Virus record (IMG/VR): IMGVR_UViG_3300028610_001702
Coordinates: 1-23,171 of that record
Source: a virus
DNA length: 23,171 nt
Reading direction: 5' to 3' (one strand)
Positions 1 through 6,482 of the stretch are shown piece by piece (within the stretch, counting starts at the first letter, position 1; every line of letters begins with the position of its first letter). Made by a program: the position numbers and the translations under genes. The notes below the pieces were generated by a model. The model was not told where the DNA came from, ran no database searches, and saw only the letters and a program-made list of their open reading frames with translations.

Positions 1-341
1 GGCTTGAAGTTCGCTGGATGAATGATTCGGATTTATACCATCCACACTGAAACAGTCCGGTGGAACACCGCCCCCGGATTCACTGAAAGGTGTTATCCAG
101 TAAGCGTTTGCCCGACTGATATCGAGGATGTGTCCTTTAAAGGACTCACGCTTCGAACCGTCAGGCATCAGAAACAATTGACCCTGATGGATGATACCGA
201 TCTGAGGTAACCTGACATCGATACCGGATAAATTTTCTTTCGGATCGAATAAGTCGGATTTCTGATCATTGCTTATTTTTTGTGGTGCCTGTGCTTTTTT
301 CCTTTTGGTCACCGCCTTTGTCGTAGTTTGTTTTTTAGTCA
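1..341 (-). CDS. Unknown phage protein, C-terminus cut by window edge
   Basis: Reading leftward from an ATG at 341, behind a good AAAAGGAG ribosome binding site, the frame stays open to the window edge (113 codons visible). The first 20 or so residues are Lys/Thr-rich and probably disordered. The next part reads like a folded domain with the segments LPQIGIIHQGQLFLMPDG, ILDISRANAYWITPF and PPDCFSVDG. The P-P-D-C-x-S-x-D-G pattern looks like a conserved site, but I cannot name the family with confidence. It is the last visible gene of the leftward helicase operon, 19 bases after its neighbour, so a role in DNA replication or recombination is a guess from context only. A plus-strand reading frame over the same bases is a shadow. 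Confidence 0.75.
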
Positions 342-360
342 TGTGATTTCTCCTTTTGAT

Positions 361-807
361 TTAAGATTTTCTTATTCCGATTTTATTCGTAGTCTTAACG
401 TTGATCAAGTCTGCCGGTATTTCACCCCCTTCCACAACGAATTCTTTTAGAACGGATGAAAGTGTACGGTTGTTAATGGTCTCGTAAAATAGGTCTTCGT
501 AACCGTTTGTTTTCAGCCATTCATAAGCTTTTTCCTTCTTGTCCTTCAGCACGTTCATCCATACCTGTACGTTCCTGTACATAGTTTTCTTTTCTATGTT
601 GATTGCCTGAATACCTTCACGCTCCATCATTATGAAGACCTCGTTTTCAGCTTCTGCATAATCGGTCTTCATTTCCTTCAAGTTCTTATCGGCTACAGTT
701 ACCATTTCCTTTTGTTTTAACAATCGTCTTAACTTCGGAATTATAGCCTTCGTGTCACCTTCGAATGTTATCGAGTCTTTAAGTTTAGCCTTTTTTTGTT
801 TTGCCAA
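361..807 (-). CDS. Hypothetical phage protein, 148 aa
   Basis: A 148-residue protein begins with TTG at 807, chosen because an AAGGAGGAG ribosome binding site lies about eight bases upstream; no suitable ATG is nearby. The sequence is highly charged and mostly helical. The N-terminus is basic (AKQKKAKLKDS), and a middle segment around residues 45-60 (MKTDYAEAENEVFIMMEREG) could form an amphipathic helix. I see no catalytic motif, cysteine cluster or membrane segment. It sits between the edge gene and a small Cys-rich protein in the leftward operon, with short gaps on both sides, so it is almost certainly co-transcribed with the helicase. The function is unknown. Confidence 0.75.
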   Translation of the reverse strand: MAKQKKAKLKDSITFEGDTKAIIPKLRRLLKQKEMVTVADKNLKEMKTDYAEAENEVFIMMEREGIQAINIEKKTMYRNVQVWMNVLKDKKEKAYEWLKTNGYEDLFYETINNRTLSSVLKEFVVEGGEIPADLINVKTTNKIGIRKS

Positions 808-821
808 GGGGATCTCCTCCT

Positions 822-1010
822 TTATAAATTACATACACAATGATCAGTCATTTCTTTAAACCATGCCACTTCAATGTCGTCTACTTCAGCAGCCGTAAAA
901 CCAGCTAAATCTTTACTGCTCACCAGCTTACATTTTTTCTTTTCCTTTTTACACCGGGCTTTAATTTCCCTGAAACTACAATAATTACAAGTTGTCAGTT
1001 CGCTCATCAT
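822..1010 (-). CDS. Small Cys-rich (probable zinc-binding) protein, 62 aa
   Basis: A 62-residue protein starts at tandem ATG codons, with AAGGAGAAAT just upstream. The N-terminal half carries C8-x2-C11 (TCNYCSF), followed by C20 and C27 among many lysines, and a CVC pair sits near the C-terminus. Spacing fits a small treble-clef or zinc-ribbon fold, which would bind nucleic acid or protein, but no family is recognised. It overlaps the end of the upstream 132-residue gene by 26 bases, which suggests translational coupling. Residues 33-50 are acidic (EVDDIEVAWFKEM). Confidence 0.7.
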   Translation of the reverse strand: MMSELTTCNYCSFREIKARCKKEKKKCKLVSSKDLAGFTAAEVDDIEVAWFKEMTDHCVCNL

Positions 1011-1383
1011 ATTTCTCCTTTTCTTTTATAGTTACAGTCCTTGCATGTCTTCCAAAGTGTTGATATGAACAGTGGGTACAGAAGTAACTACCACAATGAA
1101 AACATCTATAAAGAACGTGTAAATCAAACCATTTCCAGCATCCACGACACTGAACGATACCGAGCTTTTTAGCATTAAAAAGTGATGACACCATCCATTG
1201 ATAATTTTCTTCTTGTTCTTTCTTAGTAATTTTTATCCATCTTCTACTGTAAGGGCAAACAATACAGACTGAGTCAGGTTTCGCATATGCCCAGCCTTTC
1301 GTAACTGGACAGTCAATAAAATCATTAGTGTCGGATTCAAAATAATGACAGTCTATATATTCTGTATTATACTCCAACCCCAT
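985..1383 (-). CDS. Cys-rich zinc-finger protein, 132 aa
   Basis: The 132-residue protein is very rich in Cys, Trp, Tyr and His. Two cysteine groups stand out. The first is an N-terminal set (CHYFESDTNDFIDC ... CIVCPYSRRW). The second is a C-terminal double zinc module: CRGCWKWF, then CFHCGSYFCTHCSYQHFGRH. The C-terminal pattern resembles RING/B-box-like or double zinc-ribbon folds that bind nucleic acid or protein; which one is not decidable by eye. The ATG at 1383 follows AAAGGAG by about ten bases. It overlaps its upstream neighbour by 17 bases and its downstream neighbour by 26, typical of a tightly packed phage operon. Confidence 0.75.
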   Translation of the reverse strand: MGLEYNTEYIDCHYFESDTNDFIDCPVTKGWAYAKPDSVCIVCPYSRRWIKITKKEQEENYQWMVSSLFNAKKLGIVQCRGCWKWFDLHVLYRCFHCGSYFCTHCSYQHFGRHARTVTIKEKEKYDERTDNL

Positions 1384-1549
1384 AGGTATGTTTCTCCTTT
1401 AAGACCTTTAAAGCTTTGATAACTCTATCGGCTTCTATCTTATACCCTAATTTCTGTTCATGGGATAACTGTGTCCATTTTCTTTCTTCTTCCATCCAGT
1501 CCGGGAGTTCTGCCAATACTTTTGCTAATTCATGCTTGTGTATAATCAT
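1367..1549 (-). CDS. Small helical hypothetical protein, 60 aa
   Basis: I place the start at the ATG at 1549 (MIIHKHELAKVLAELPDW...). An earlier in-frame start at 1633 would add 28 residues that lie over the upstream gene and look like shadow translation. The chosen start overlaps the end of the upstream gene by 20 bases. Its ribosome binding site (TAGGGAT) is weak, so expression may depend on coupling. The protein is short, charged and helical, with no domain I recognise. A WTQLSHEQKLGYKIEADRVI segment makes up the middle. Function unknown. Confidence 0.6.
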   Translation of the reverse strand: MIIHKHELAKVLAELPDWMEEERKWTQLSHEQKLGYKIEADRVIKALKVLKEKHTYGVGV

Positions 1550-1826
1550 CTTTGAAATCCCTATCAGTAAGAACGTAAAGATCGCTCCTTGATTTTCGGA
1601 TGATCCAATCGCCCCATTCAACAATATGAACATGTCTGTTTTTCAAACAGACACGAAAACGTTTAGTCGAACTAAAAGCAATAGGGGCAAGCCAAACCGT
1701 TCCGGGTTCTGTCGGAAGTCTTGCGTAAGCTTCCTTTAACCATGACGGCCATTCGCTTTCAGATTTACCACGTTCTTCGGTCATACGAAAAGCGTCAACT
1801 ATGATCGGTTTTTTTCTGTATCTCAT
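1530..1826 (-). CDS. Conserved phage protein of the MRYRKKP...GDWII type
   Basis: The protein opens with MRYRKKPIIVDAFRMT, carries WPSWLKEA near residue 30, and ends with VEWGDWIIRKSRSDLYVLTD followed by a short acidic tail. This arrangement (basic start, K-K-P-hydrophobic-V-x-A, a WP-x-WL segment and GDW-I-I) is a pattern I know from many small proteins of siphophage genomes, which are annotated only as hypothetical. No enzymatic role has been shown as far as I know. The ATG at 1826 overlaps the TGA of the upstream gene (ATGA) and follows a GGGGGAA site. At 98 residues it has the usual length for this type. Confidence 0.75.
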   Translation of the reverse strand: MRYRKKPIIVDAFRMTEERGKSESEWPSWLKEAYARLPTEPGTVWLAPIAFSSTKRFRVCLKNRHVHIVEWGDWIIRKSRSDLYVLTDRDFKDDYTQA

Positions 1827-2128
1827 ATTTCCCCCGTTTCAATTATTTGTTTTACTTTTTTAATGACATCACTTATTGGATAACAATGACAAGGACAAAC
1901 CTTATAACCGGTTTCAGGTATATCAGGAAAAGCCGTTTTACATATATGAAAAACGTTTTTTTCCGAAAAACGTTTTGAAGAAATACAAAAAGACTGTTCA
2001 CTGTGTCTTGGTAATGGGTAAAAATGCTCTGATGTTGCATGAAAAGGACAGATCGTTTTCTGAAGACTTTTATTTTTTAAATCTATCCAATCTCTAAGCT
2101 GCTGAATACGTTTCTCGGATAATTTCAT
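1823..2128 (-). CDS. Cys/His-rich hypothetical protein, 101 aa
   Basis: I choose the ATG at 2128 (MKLSEKRIQQL...) rather than the one at 2140, because GGAGGG lies just before 2128 and nothing suitable precedes 2140. The start overlaps the stop of the helicase gene. Residues run from an N-terminal helix (RIQQLRDWIDLKNKS) into a possible metal site: CPFH, then HFYPLPRH, C...C and CPCHC near the C-terminus. The Cys/His content suggests zinc binding. The protein follows the helicase directly and may act with it, but no family is recognised. A plus-strand frame inside this gene is a shadow. Confidence 0.65.
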   Translation of the reverse strand: MKLSEKRIQQLRDWIDLKNKSLQKTICPFHATSEHFYPLPRHSEQSFCISSKRFSEKNVFHICKTAFPDIPETGYKVCPCHCYPISDVIKKVKQIIETGEI

Positions 2129-3705
2129 AACTCCCTCCATTCTTGCGAAGCTTTAATATGGCTGAATACAGCACCCTCAGCCTTACTTTTCTTTTTCAAA
2201 CAATTCAAGATAGCCCGGTCAATAGAGTTCGGAACTACTAAGTAATAATACGAACAGAAATTCTTCTGACCCTTACGATAAATCCTATCCCTGCTCTGAT
2301 AGTGTTCTTCATGACTATACGATAAACTAAAGTAAACAGCATAGTGACAATTCACCATTGTTGTACCATGACCCAACGTTTTCGGATGGGCGATTAGATA
2401 CTGAAGATCCCCATTGATAAAACTGTTCAGGATATCAAGCCTTACGGACTGATTCGTTACGCTACCGTCAATACGTTTTGCTTTATCACCTAACATATTC
2501 CTAATCCTATAAGCTTCATGAAGGAACTGAGTCCATATAAGAACTTGGTTGTTACCTATTTCTTCAAGAAGGCTTTCGAGTTCATTTAATTTCGATTTTC
2601 CAAAATCGTGAGCTACCTTATCTTCATCATATAAAAACCCGGCTGTTATCTGTCTTAACTTCATACCCTTAACCGCTGCATTATAGGCAGGGATCTCTTC
2701 ATCATCAATCATGGCGATAAGTTCTGTCACCATTTCGACATAAGCTTTTTTCTCCGTACTGTTTAACTGCACATCCCTTACGTTATCGGTTCTATCCGGT
2801 AAATCGAGAACGTCCTCTTTTCTAACTACAGATGTAACCTTACCGATCTTATCGAGCATGATTGACAGTGTATCTCTTTTTGGTAACCACGTGTATCCAC
2901 CATAGCCGGCAGAGTAAAAATACTTGTTCCTGAATCGATAATAATTTCTTCCGAATAATGTTGGATCTATAATTCTCATTTGAGAAAAGTACTCCAAGTA
3001 TGAGTTAGGAGCCGGAGTACCGGAAAACAAATACACGTACTGAACGTCATCACAGAACAAAGATAAAGCTTTGGTGATCTGCGATTTAAAGTTCTTTATC
3101 TTACTGGATTCATCAATGAACAACATTTCAAAGTTCATATCTTTTAATATGGGTATGATCGATTTAAAAGACTCGAAGTTTATAATACCGAGATCCGCGT
3201 CTTCCATTAAAGACATCATTCTATTGATATTGTTTTTCTTCTTTACTTCCCATAGATTCACAGCTTTTAATTCTGGGGCAAATTTTCTAAGGTCTTTAAA
3301 CCATGCTGGTTCAATGATGGATAGAGGACATACGACTAACGTTTTTCTCTTTTTTTGTTTTATGAGTTCAATACCGATTAAAGTTTTCCCAACGCCTGTA
3401 TCGTGAGCATAGAGATGACGTTCAGTGTCTTCAGCCAGTTTAACGGCGTTCTTCTGATGATTCATTAGGTACTTCGGAATTTTATAAAAGGAAGAAAAAG
3501 AGATTAATTCTTTCTTAAAGGTCTTATTAGATACATGATCTGGAAACGTCTGAACAATTAGTTTCTTATTCATGAAGTTATCAGGAAAATGCCAATATTT
3601 TTTTGCCGGTTTCCATGACATCCCGATATGTCTACATTTATATATCAGGCTCTTGTCAAATGGAAAGGAAACTTTTATCTTGTTGTCTTCGATTTTAATT
3701 TTCAT
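2125..3705 (-). CDS. SNF2-family DNA helicase/translocase
   Basis: This 526-residue superfamily 2 ATPase uses ATP to move along or remodel DNA. Seen in order: an N-terminal segment (about residues 1-55) whose WKPAKKYWHFP resembles the HARP/SMARCAL1-type DNA-binding region; Walker A DTGVGKT at 102-108; motif II DESS at 198-201 (the SNF2 form of DEAH); motif III SGTPAPN at 228-234; RIDGSV at 411-416; and motif VI QSRDRIYRKGQ at 470-480. All key residues are present, so it should be active. In phages such proteins are taken to serve replication, recombination or origin opening. It heads the leftward operon. No Shine-Dalgarno site is visible before ATG 3705, so initiation may be weak or regulated. 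A palindrome lies 23 bases upstream. Confidence 0.93.
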   Translation of the reverse strand: MKIKIEDNKIKVSFPFDKSLIYKCRHIGMSWKPAKKYWHFPDNFMNKKLIVQTFPDHVSNKTFKKELISFSSFYKIPKYLMNHQKNAVKLAEDTERHLYAHDTGVGKTLIGIELIKQKKRKTLVVCPLSIIEPAWFKDLRKFAPELKAVNLWEVKKKNNINRMMSLMEDADLGIINFESFKSIIPILKDMNFEMLFIDESSKIKNFKSQITKALSLFCDDVQYVYLFSGTPAPNSYLEYFSQMRIIDPTLFGRNYYRFRNKYFYSAGYGGYTWLPKRDTLSIMLDKIGKVTSVVRKEDVLDLPDRTDNVRDVQLNSTEKKAYVEMVTELIAMIDDEEIPAYNAAVKGMKLRQITAGFLYDEDKVAHDFGKSKLNELESLLEEIGNNQVLIWTQFLHEAYRIRNMLGDKAKRIDGSVTNQSVRLDILNSFINGDLQYLIAHPKTLGHGTTMVNCHYAVYFSLSYSHEEHYQSRDRIYRKGQKNFCSYYYLVVPNSIDRAILNCLKKKSKAEGAVFSHIKASQEWREL

Positions 3706-3727
3706 TTTTTTGATATTTGTTCAGTTG

Positions 3728-3743
3728 CCGATTTTAAAATCGG
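3728..3743. promoter_or_regulatory. 16-bp perfect palindrome, candidate operator
   Basis: CCGATTTTAAAATCGG is a perfect palindrome in the leader of the helicase operon, between its candidate promoter and start codon. Its half-site GATTTTAA recurs in the repeat region at 13127-13349, so one DNA-binding protein could act at both sites. The XRE or winged-helix protein encoded just to the right is the obvious candidate, by proximity only. Confidence 0.5.
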
Positions 3744-3749
3744 TGAATT

Positions 3750-3779
3750 ATTAGTACTATTTTTTTTTTTCCTTGTCAA
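3750..3779 (-). promoter_or_regulatory. Candidate leftward promoter for helicase operon
   Basis: On the minus strand TTGACA occupies 3779-3774. An A-rich spacer is followed by TACTAATAAT around 3756-3747. The -35 box is perfect, but the -10 box is loose, and which hexamer is used cannot be decided. The location, directly upstream of the operon, supports it. Confidence 0.45.
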
Positions 3780-3811
3780 GTCTTTTTTTAAAGTTTTTTT
3801 AAAGTTTTTAC

Positions 3812-3840
3812 TTGACAATGTTTTTTAAAAAATGTAAGTG
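3812..3840 (+). promoter_or_regulatory. Candidate rightward promoter for regulator/primase operon
   Basis: TTGACA at 3812-3817 is followed 17 bases later by the weak hexamer TAAGTG. A TTTTTTAAAAAA palindrome fills the spacer. Together with the minus-strand TTGACA 33 bases away it makes a divergent early control region. The -35 match is good and the -10 match is poor. Confidence 0.4.
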
Positions 3841-3850
3841 AAGGATTGAA

Positions 3851-4103
3851 ATGGAAAAAAGTGCTTATGAAACCATCAAAAAAAAGATTAGGACTATTAA
3901 AATTATTAATAGATCGTAATGGAAAGGCTTATTTGCCTGCTTTTACAAGCCTTGAATTAGAAAAATATGGTCTAACTTTATTTGATTTGTCGGTTGTGAC
4001 ATGGGCAGAAAAGGCGTGTCTTATTAAATATGAAAAAACATACACCCGGGCTTTTATAAAAATAACAGAGGCGGGAAAACAATTATATGAAGCAAATAAA
4101 TGA
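3851..4103 (+). CDS. Winged-helix-like regulator; best start is out of frame with its body
   Basis: The body of this protein (GLLKLLIDRNGKAYLPAF ... ITEAGKQLYEANK, about 75 residues) looks like a winged-helix domain of the kind found in small phage regulators; this is from pattern only. It has no convincing start in its own frame: a TTG at 3846 has its AAGGA touching it, and the ATG at 3867 has no ribosome site. The ATG at 3851 does have one (AAGGA, five bases before), but opens another frame that ends after 22 codons. The two frames meet in a run of eight A at 3878-3885. Reading seven A instead would give MEKSAYETIKKRLGLLKLL and continue. So this may be a slippage or frameshift gene, or a one-base homopolymer error. 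The stop overlaps another ATG (ATGA). Confidence 0.55.
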
Positions 4104-4123
4104 AAAAAAATCAGGAGGTTTTT

Positions 4124-4318
4124 ATGAATTACAATTTCAAGTTAAAAGAACAAATTAAACGAAAAGGTTTTTCTCAACGTCAGTTTGCAGTAAAAGTCGG
4201 GATAAACGAAGCCTATCTTTCTCAGATCATTAACGGCAGGGTTAATCCCACACCTAACGAAAAAACAATCATCTCTCAAACTCTGAAGACTCCGATCAAG
4301 GTTCTGTTCGATGACTGA
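4124..4318 (+). CDS. XRE/Cro-CI-type transcriptional regulator, 64 aa
   Basis: A 64-residue helix-turn-helix protein. GFSQRQFAVKVGINEAYLSQ (about residues 15-34) is the typical XRE helix 2-turn-helix 3, followed by IINGRVNPTPNEKTIISQTL, the usual helix 4-5 with the conserved GR-x-x-P-x-P-T-like turn. I choose ATG 4124 because AGGAGG sits six bases before it; an earlier in-frame ATG at 4100 lacks a site. The protein is almost only the DNA-binding domain, as in phage Cro. It probably controls the divergent promoters to its left. The following nuclease gene starts inside its last codons, so the two are coupled. Confidence 0.88.
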   Translation: MNYNFKLKEQIKRKGFSQRQFAVKVGINEAYLSQIINGRVNPTPNEKTIISQTLKTPIKVLFDD

Positions 4319-4673
4319 AAAAGAAAGCCGGCTGAAGTCTAAGATCCTGAAAAAATTAAAACAAGACTTAGACGAAAGCGGTTTCTTTTTTCCGGTAATT
4401 CAAGGCCCATACAGCAGACGTGGGATATCCGATATATTAGGATGTTACAAAGGACTGTTTGTTGCTATAGAGGTCAAGATACTTACCGGAAAGCTCACCG
4501 CACATCAACGTCTGTTTCTGAAAAAGATAAAACAGGCGGGTGGCTACAGTACGGTTGTACGATCCTTAGAAGACACGGAGGAAACAGTCAATGAGCTTGA
4601 TAGAATTTGCACTCGAATACGAAAAAATAGGCTGGTCGATTGTTCCCGTAAGACCGCCGGAGAAACCTCATAG
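4311..4673 (+). CDS. VRR-NUC domain nuclease (PD-(D/E)XK type)
   Basis: A 120-residue stand-alone VRR-NUC protein. Such domains cut branched or structured DNA and are common beside phage helicases and primases. Seen: SRRGISDILGCYKGLFVAIE, where D41 and the E54-V-K56 triad form the PD-(D/E)XK active site, then LTAHQRLFL with Q66 and QAGGYSTVV, all matching the usual VRR-NUC order. The gene overlaps the XRE gene by eight bases. Its last 83 bases overlap the start of the primase gene, so about 27 C-terminal residues are read from doubly coding DNA; that tail (RICTRIRKNRLVDCSRKTAG) is basic and not part of the core fold. Confidence 0.88.
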   Translation: MTEKESRLKSKILKKLKQDLDESGFFFPVIQGPYSRRGISDILGCYKGLFVAIEVKILTGKLTAHQRLFLKKIKQAGGYSTVVRSLEDTEETVNELDRICTRIRKNRLVDCSRKTAGETS

Positions 4674-6006
4674 TTCCGGTAGTGATAAAGTTCCTTACGT
4701 GAAATGGAAAGACTGTCAATCGATCAGACCTGTACCACAGCAGTTAAAAGAATGGTACGAAAAATTCCCTGATGCAAGAGTCGGAGTTATAACCGGAAAA
4801 GTAAGTAACATGGTTACAATCGACTTCGATTCCCCGGAAGCCATTGAAGCCTTCGAGAACATCGTTTGTAAACTGCCCGAGACAATTTACATGGAAACAG
4901 GCAGGGAGAACGGTGGAAAACAATACTTTTTCGAGTATCCTGAAGACACGTTCCTTATTACCAAGGCTGGACTTATCGAGAACGTGGATCTCAAAGCCGA
5001 GGGTGGTTTTGCTGTCTTGCCTCCATCCATCCATAAATCAGGTAAAAAATATAAGTGGGGCAAGATCGATCCGCTCGAACATGGTCTTGACGATCTTCTG
5101 GAAATGCCACAGGAAATTTTAAAGTTCTGCCTGTCACCTCCATCCACAACTGATAAAAAAATCGTTGAACATTCAGACAGTAAGAAATCAAAGAATAGAC
5201 CCGGCTGGGTTAACGATCTTCTATGGGGAGTCAAGGAAGGTATGAGAAACGTAAGTGCCGCTAAGTTGGCAGGGTACTTTCTGAGAATTTTTAACGGTGA
5301 CAAGGAACAGACGCTGACAGCAATGACAGGCTGGAATTCAAGAAATAATCCCCCATTAACAGAAAAACGTTTGAATCTTACGGTTGACTCGATAGCAAGC
5401 CGTTGTGGTATGGACAAGCTTTCAAGTGTAATAGGTAAGCACGTCTACCAGATGGAGATCATGCGTTACCCGGATAGTGAGGTTATGTATCGTGTTTATA
5501 TAGAAGATCAGAATACGCATTTCCAGATCACTCCGAAAGACTTTGTAAGTCCGAGATCTTTTAGACCCAAGCTCATGGCTCTTACACGCAAAGTCATGAG
5601 ACCTATTGACGAAAAAACTTGGTTTCCTATAATCGAAGAAGCCTTACAGGAAGCTACGGAACTTGAAATGACCGAAGACGAGACTGTTATATCCACCATC
5701 AAAGGTTTGATCAAGGACGATATCAGACGTGGCGAATATGAAGAACCTGAAAAGTTCATAGATAATGCCGTTATCATAGAACACGGAATTATCCATGTGT
5801 ATCTGGATGTCGTGATAAAGAGAATGAGGTTTTTAGGAATAAAGGTGAATACGAAAAAAGAACTTGGCACCATGATGCGGATATTAGGATTCTCTAATAA
5901 ACTATGGAGAACAAAAGATGGTGGAGTAGTAAGAACATGGCAGGCTAAGTGTGAGAAAATCTTCGCCAAGTCCGAGATCGATCCTTCCAAACTTCAGATC
6001 CTTTAA
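4591..6006 (+). CDS. Prim-Pol (archaeo-eukaryotic-type) DNA primase/polymerase with PriCT domain
   Basis: This 471-residue protein should make primers, and perhaps extend them, for phage DNA replication. The N-terminal Prim-Pol domain starts at ALEYEKIGWSIVPV and contains the metal-binding D78-F-D80 (TIDFDSPEA), NGGKQYFFEY and VDLKAEGGF at 132-140, with PPSIH at 144-148, in the family's order. A PriCT-1-like helical domain spans roughly 214-272 (GMRNVSAAKLAGYF ... WNSRNNPPLTEKR). Residues 300-471 form an extra C-terminal part with winged-helix-like character and no helicase motifs, so any helicase must be separate; the SNF2 protein is one candidate. ATG 4591 follows GGAGGAAAC. No replicative DNA polymerase is seen in this window. 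Confidence 0.92.
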   Translation: MSLIEFALEYEKIGWSIVPVRPPEKPHSSGSDKVPYVKWKDCQSIRPVPQQLKEWYEKFPDARVGVITGKVSNMVTIDFDSPEAIEAFENIVCKLPETIYMETGRENGGKQYFFEYPEDTFLITKAGLIENVDLKAEGGFAVLPPSIHKSGKKYKWGKIDPLEHGLDDLLEMPQEILKFCLSPPSTTDKKIVEHSDSKKSKNRPGWVNDLLWGVKEGMRNVSAAKLAGYFLRIFNGDKEQTLTAMTGWNSRNNPPLTEKRLNLTVDSIASRCGMDKLSSVIGKHVYQMEIMRYPDSEVMYRVYIEDQNTHFQITPKDFVSPRSFRPKLMALTRKVMRPIDEKTWFPIIEEALQEATELEMTEDETVISTIKGLIKDDIRRGEYEEPEKFIDNAVIIEHGIIHVYLDVVIKRMRFLGIKVNTKKELGTMMRILGFSNKLWRTKDGGVVRTWQAKCEKIFAKSEIDPSKLQIL

Positions 6007-6025
6007 AATTTTTTAAAAAAAATCC

Positions 6026-6054
6026 TTGACAACAAAATAAAAAAGATTTATTAT
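6026..6054 (+). promoter_or_regulatory. Consensus sigma-70 promoter
   Basis: TTGACA at 6026-6031, a 17-base AT-rich spacer and TATTAT at 6049-6054 make one of the best promoter matches in the window. Transcription would begin near 6061 and give a leader of about 40 bases before the exported-protein gene. Confidence 0.8.
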
Positions 6055-6099
6055 TCGACTTAAATTTTATTAACTTTTAACTTAAAAGGAGAATGCCGT

Positions 6100-6402
6100 A
6101 TGAAGAAACTTTTTTCGTTTTTACTTTCGTTGTTCGTCATCGCCGTAATGATTTTGTTCATTACGGTGCCACAGGCTCTTTCAAGGAGTCCTAACATCTT
6201 AATTGATCAGTCAGTCTTGATTCCAAGTATTGAATTGATGATTCAGGGATTAGATAATCAATTCTATTTTATATGTATATCCGGTGCCCGATTTCCGATT
6301 GTTATCGAGTATACGGCAAAGACTAATCATAACCAGCTAAGATATTATAATATCCGTTATGACATTGCCCCATCGACCATTCGGCCGGTTCTGTTACTGT
6401 GA
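6100..6402 (+). CDS. Exported or membrane-anchored small protein, moron-like
   Basis: A 100-residue protein whose start has the makings of a signal peptide or membrane anchor: MKKLFS followed by an uninterrupted hydrophobic stretch to about residue 25, then PQALSRS, a possible cleavage region. The remaining 70 residues are mixed, with two Tyr-rich strands (NQFYFICISG, LRYYNIRYDI) and no recognised domain. ATG 6100 follows AAAAGGAG. The gene is alone between its own consensus promoter and an intrinsic terminator, so it can be expressed independently of the phage programme. That layout is typical of lysogenic conversion or superinfection-exclusion genes, but the function here is inferred only from layout and signal peptide. 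Confidence 0.7.
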   Translation: MKKLFSFLLSLFVIAVMILFITVPQALSRSPNILIDQSVLIPSIELMIQGLDNQFYFICISGARFPIVIEYTAKTNHNQLRYYNIRYDIAPSTIRPVLLL

Positions 6403-6442
6403 CAGAAATTAACTACTATAACTGAACGCAAGATGTAAAAAT

Positions 6443-6482
6443 AAAAAGGGTTATTACATTAATTTGTAATAACCCTTTTTTT
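6443..6482 (+). terminator. Intrinsic terminator
   Basis: A perfect 16-bp inverted repeat (arms 6443-6458 and 6465-6480; core GGGTTATTACA) closes on the loop TTAATT and ends in a run of T. It closes the exported-protein unit and marks the left end of the non-coding region. The A-rich opposite side means it may also work leftward. Confidence 0.9.

Noticed and set aside
22-210. Plus-strand 62-residue frame at the left edge
   Set aside because: It lies opposite the better supported minus-strand gene, which has a strong ribosome site and fits the operon.
4744-5990. Several minus- and plus-strand frames inside the primase gene
   Set aside because: They are shadows of a well-supported coding sequence, with no ribosome sites and atypical composition.
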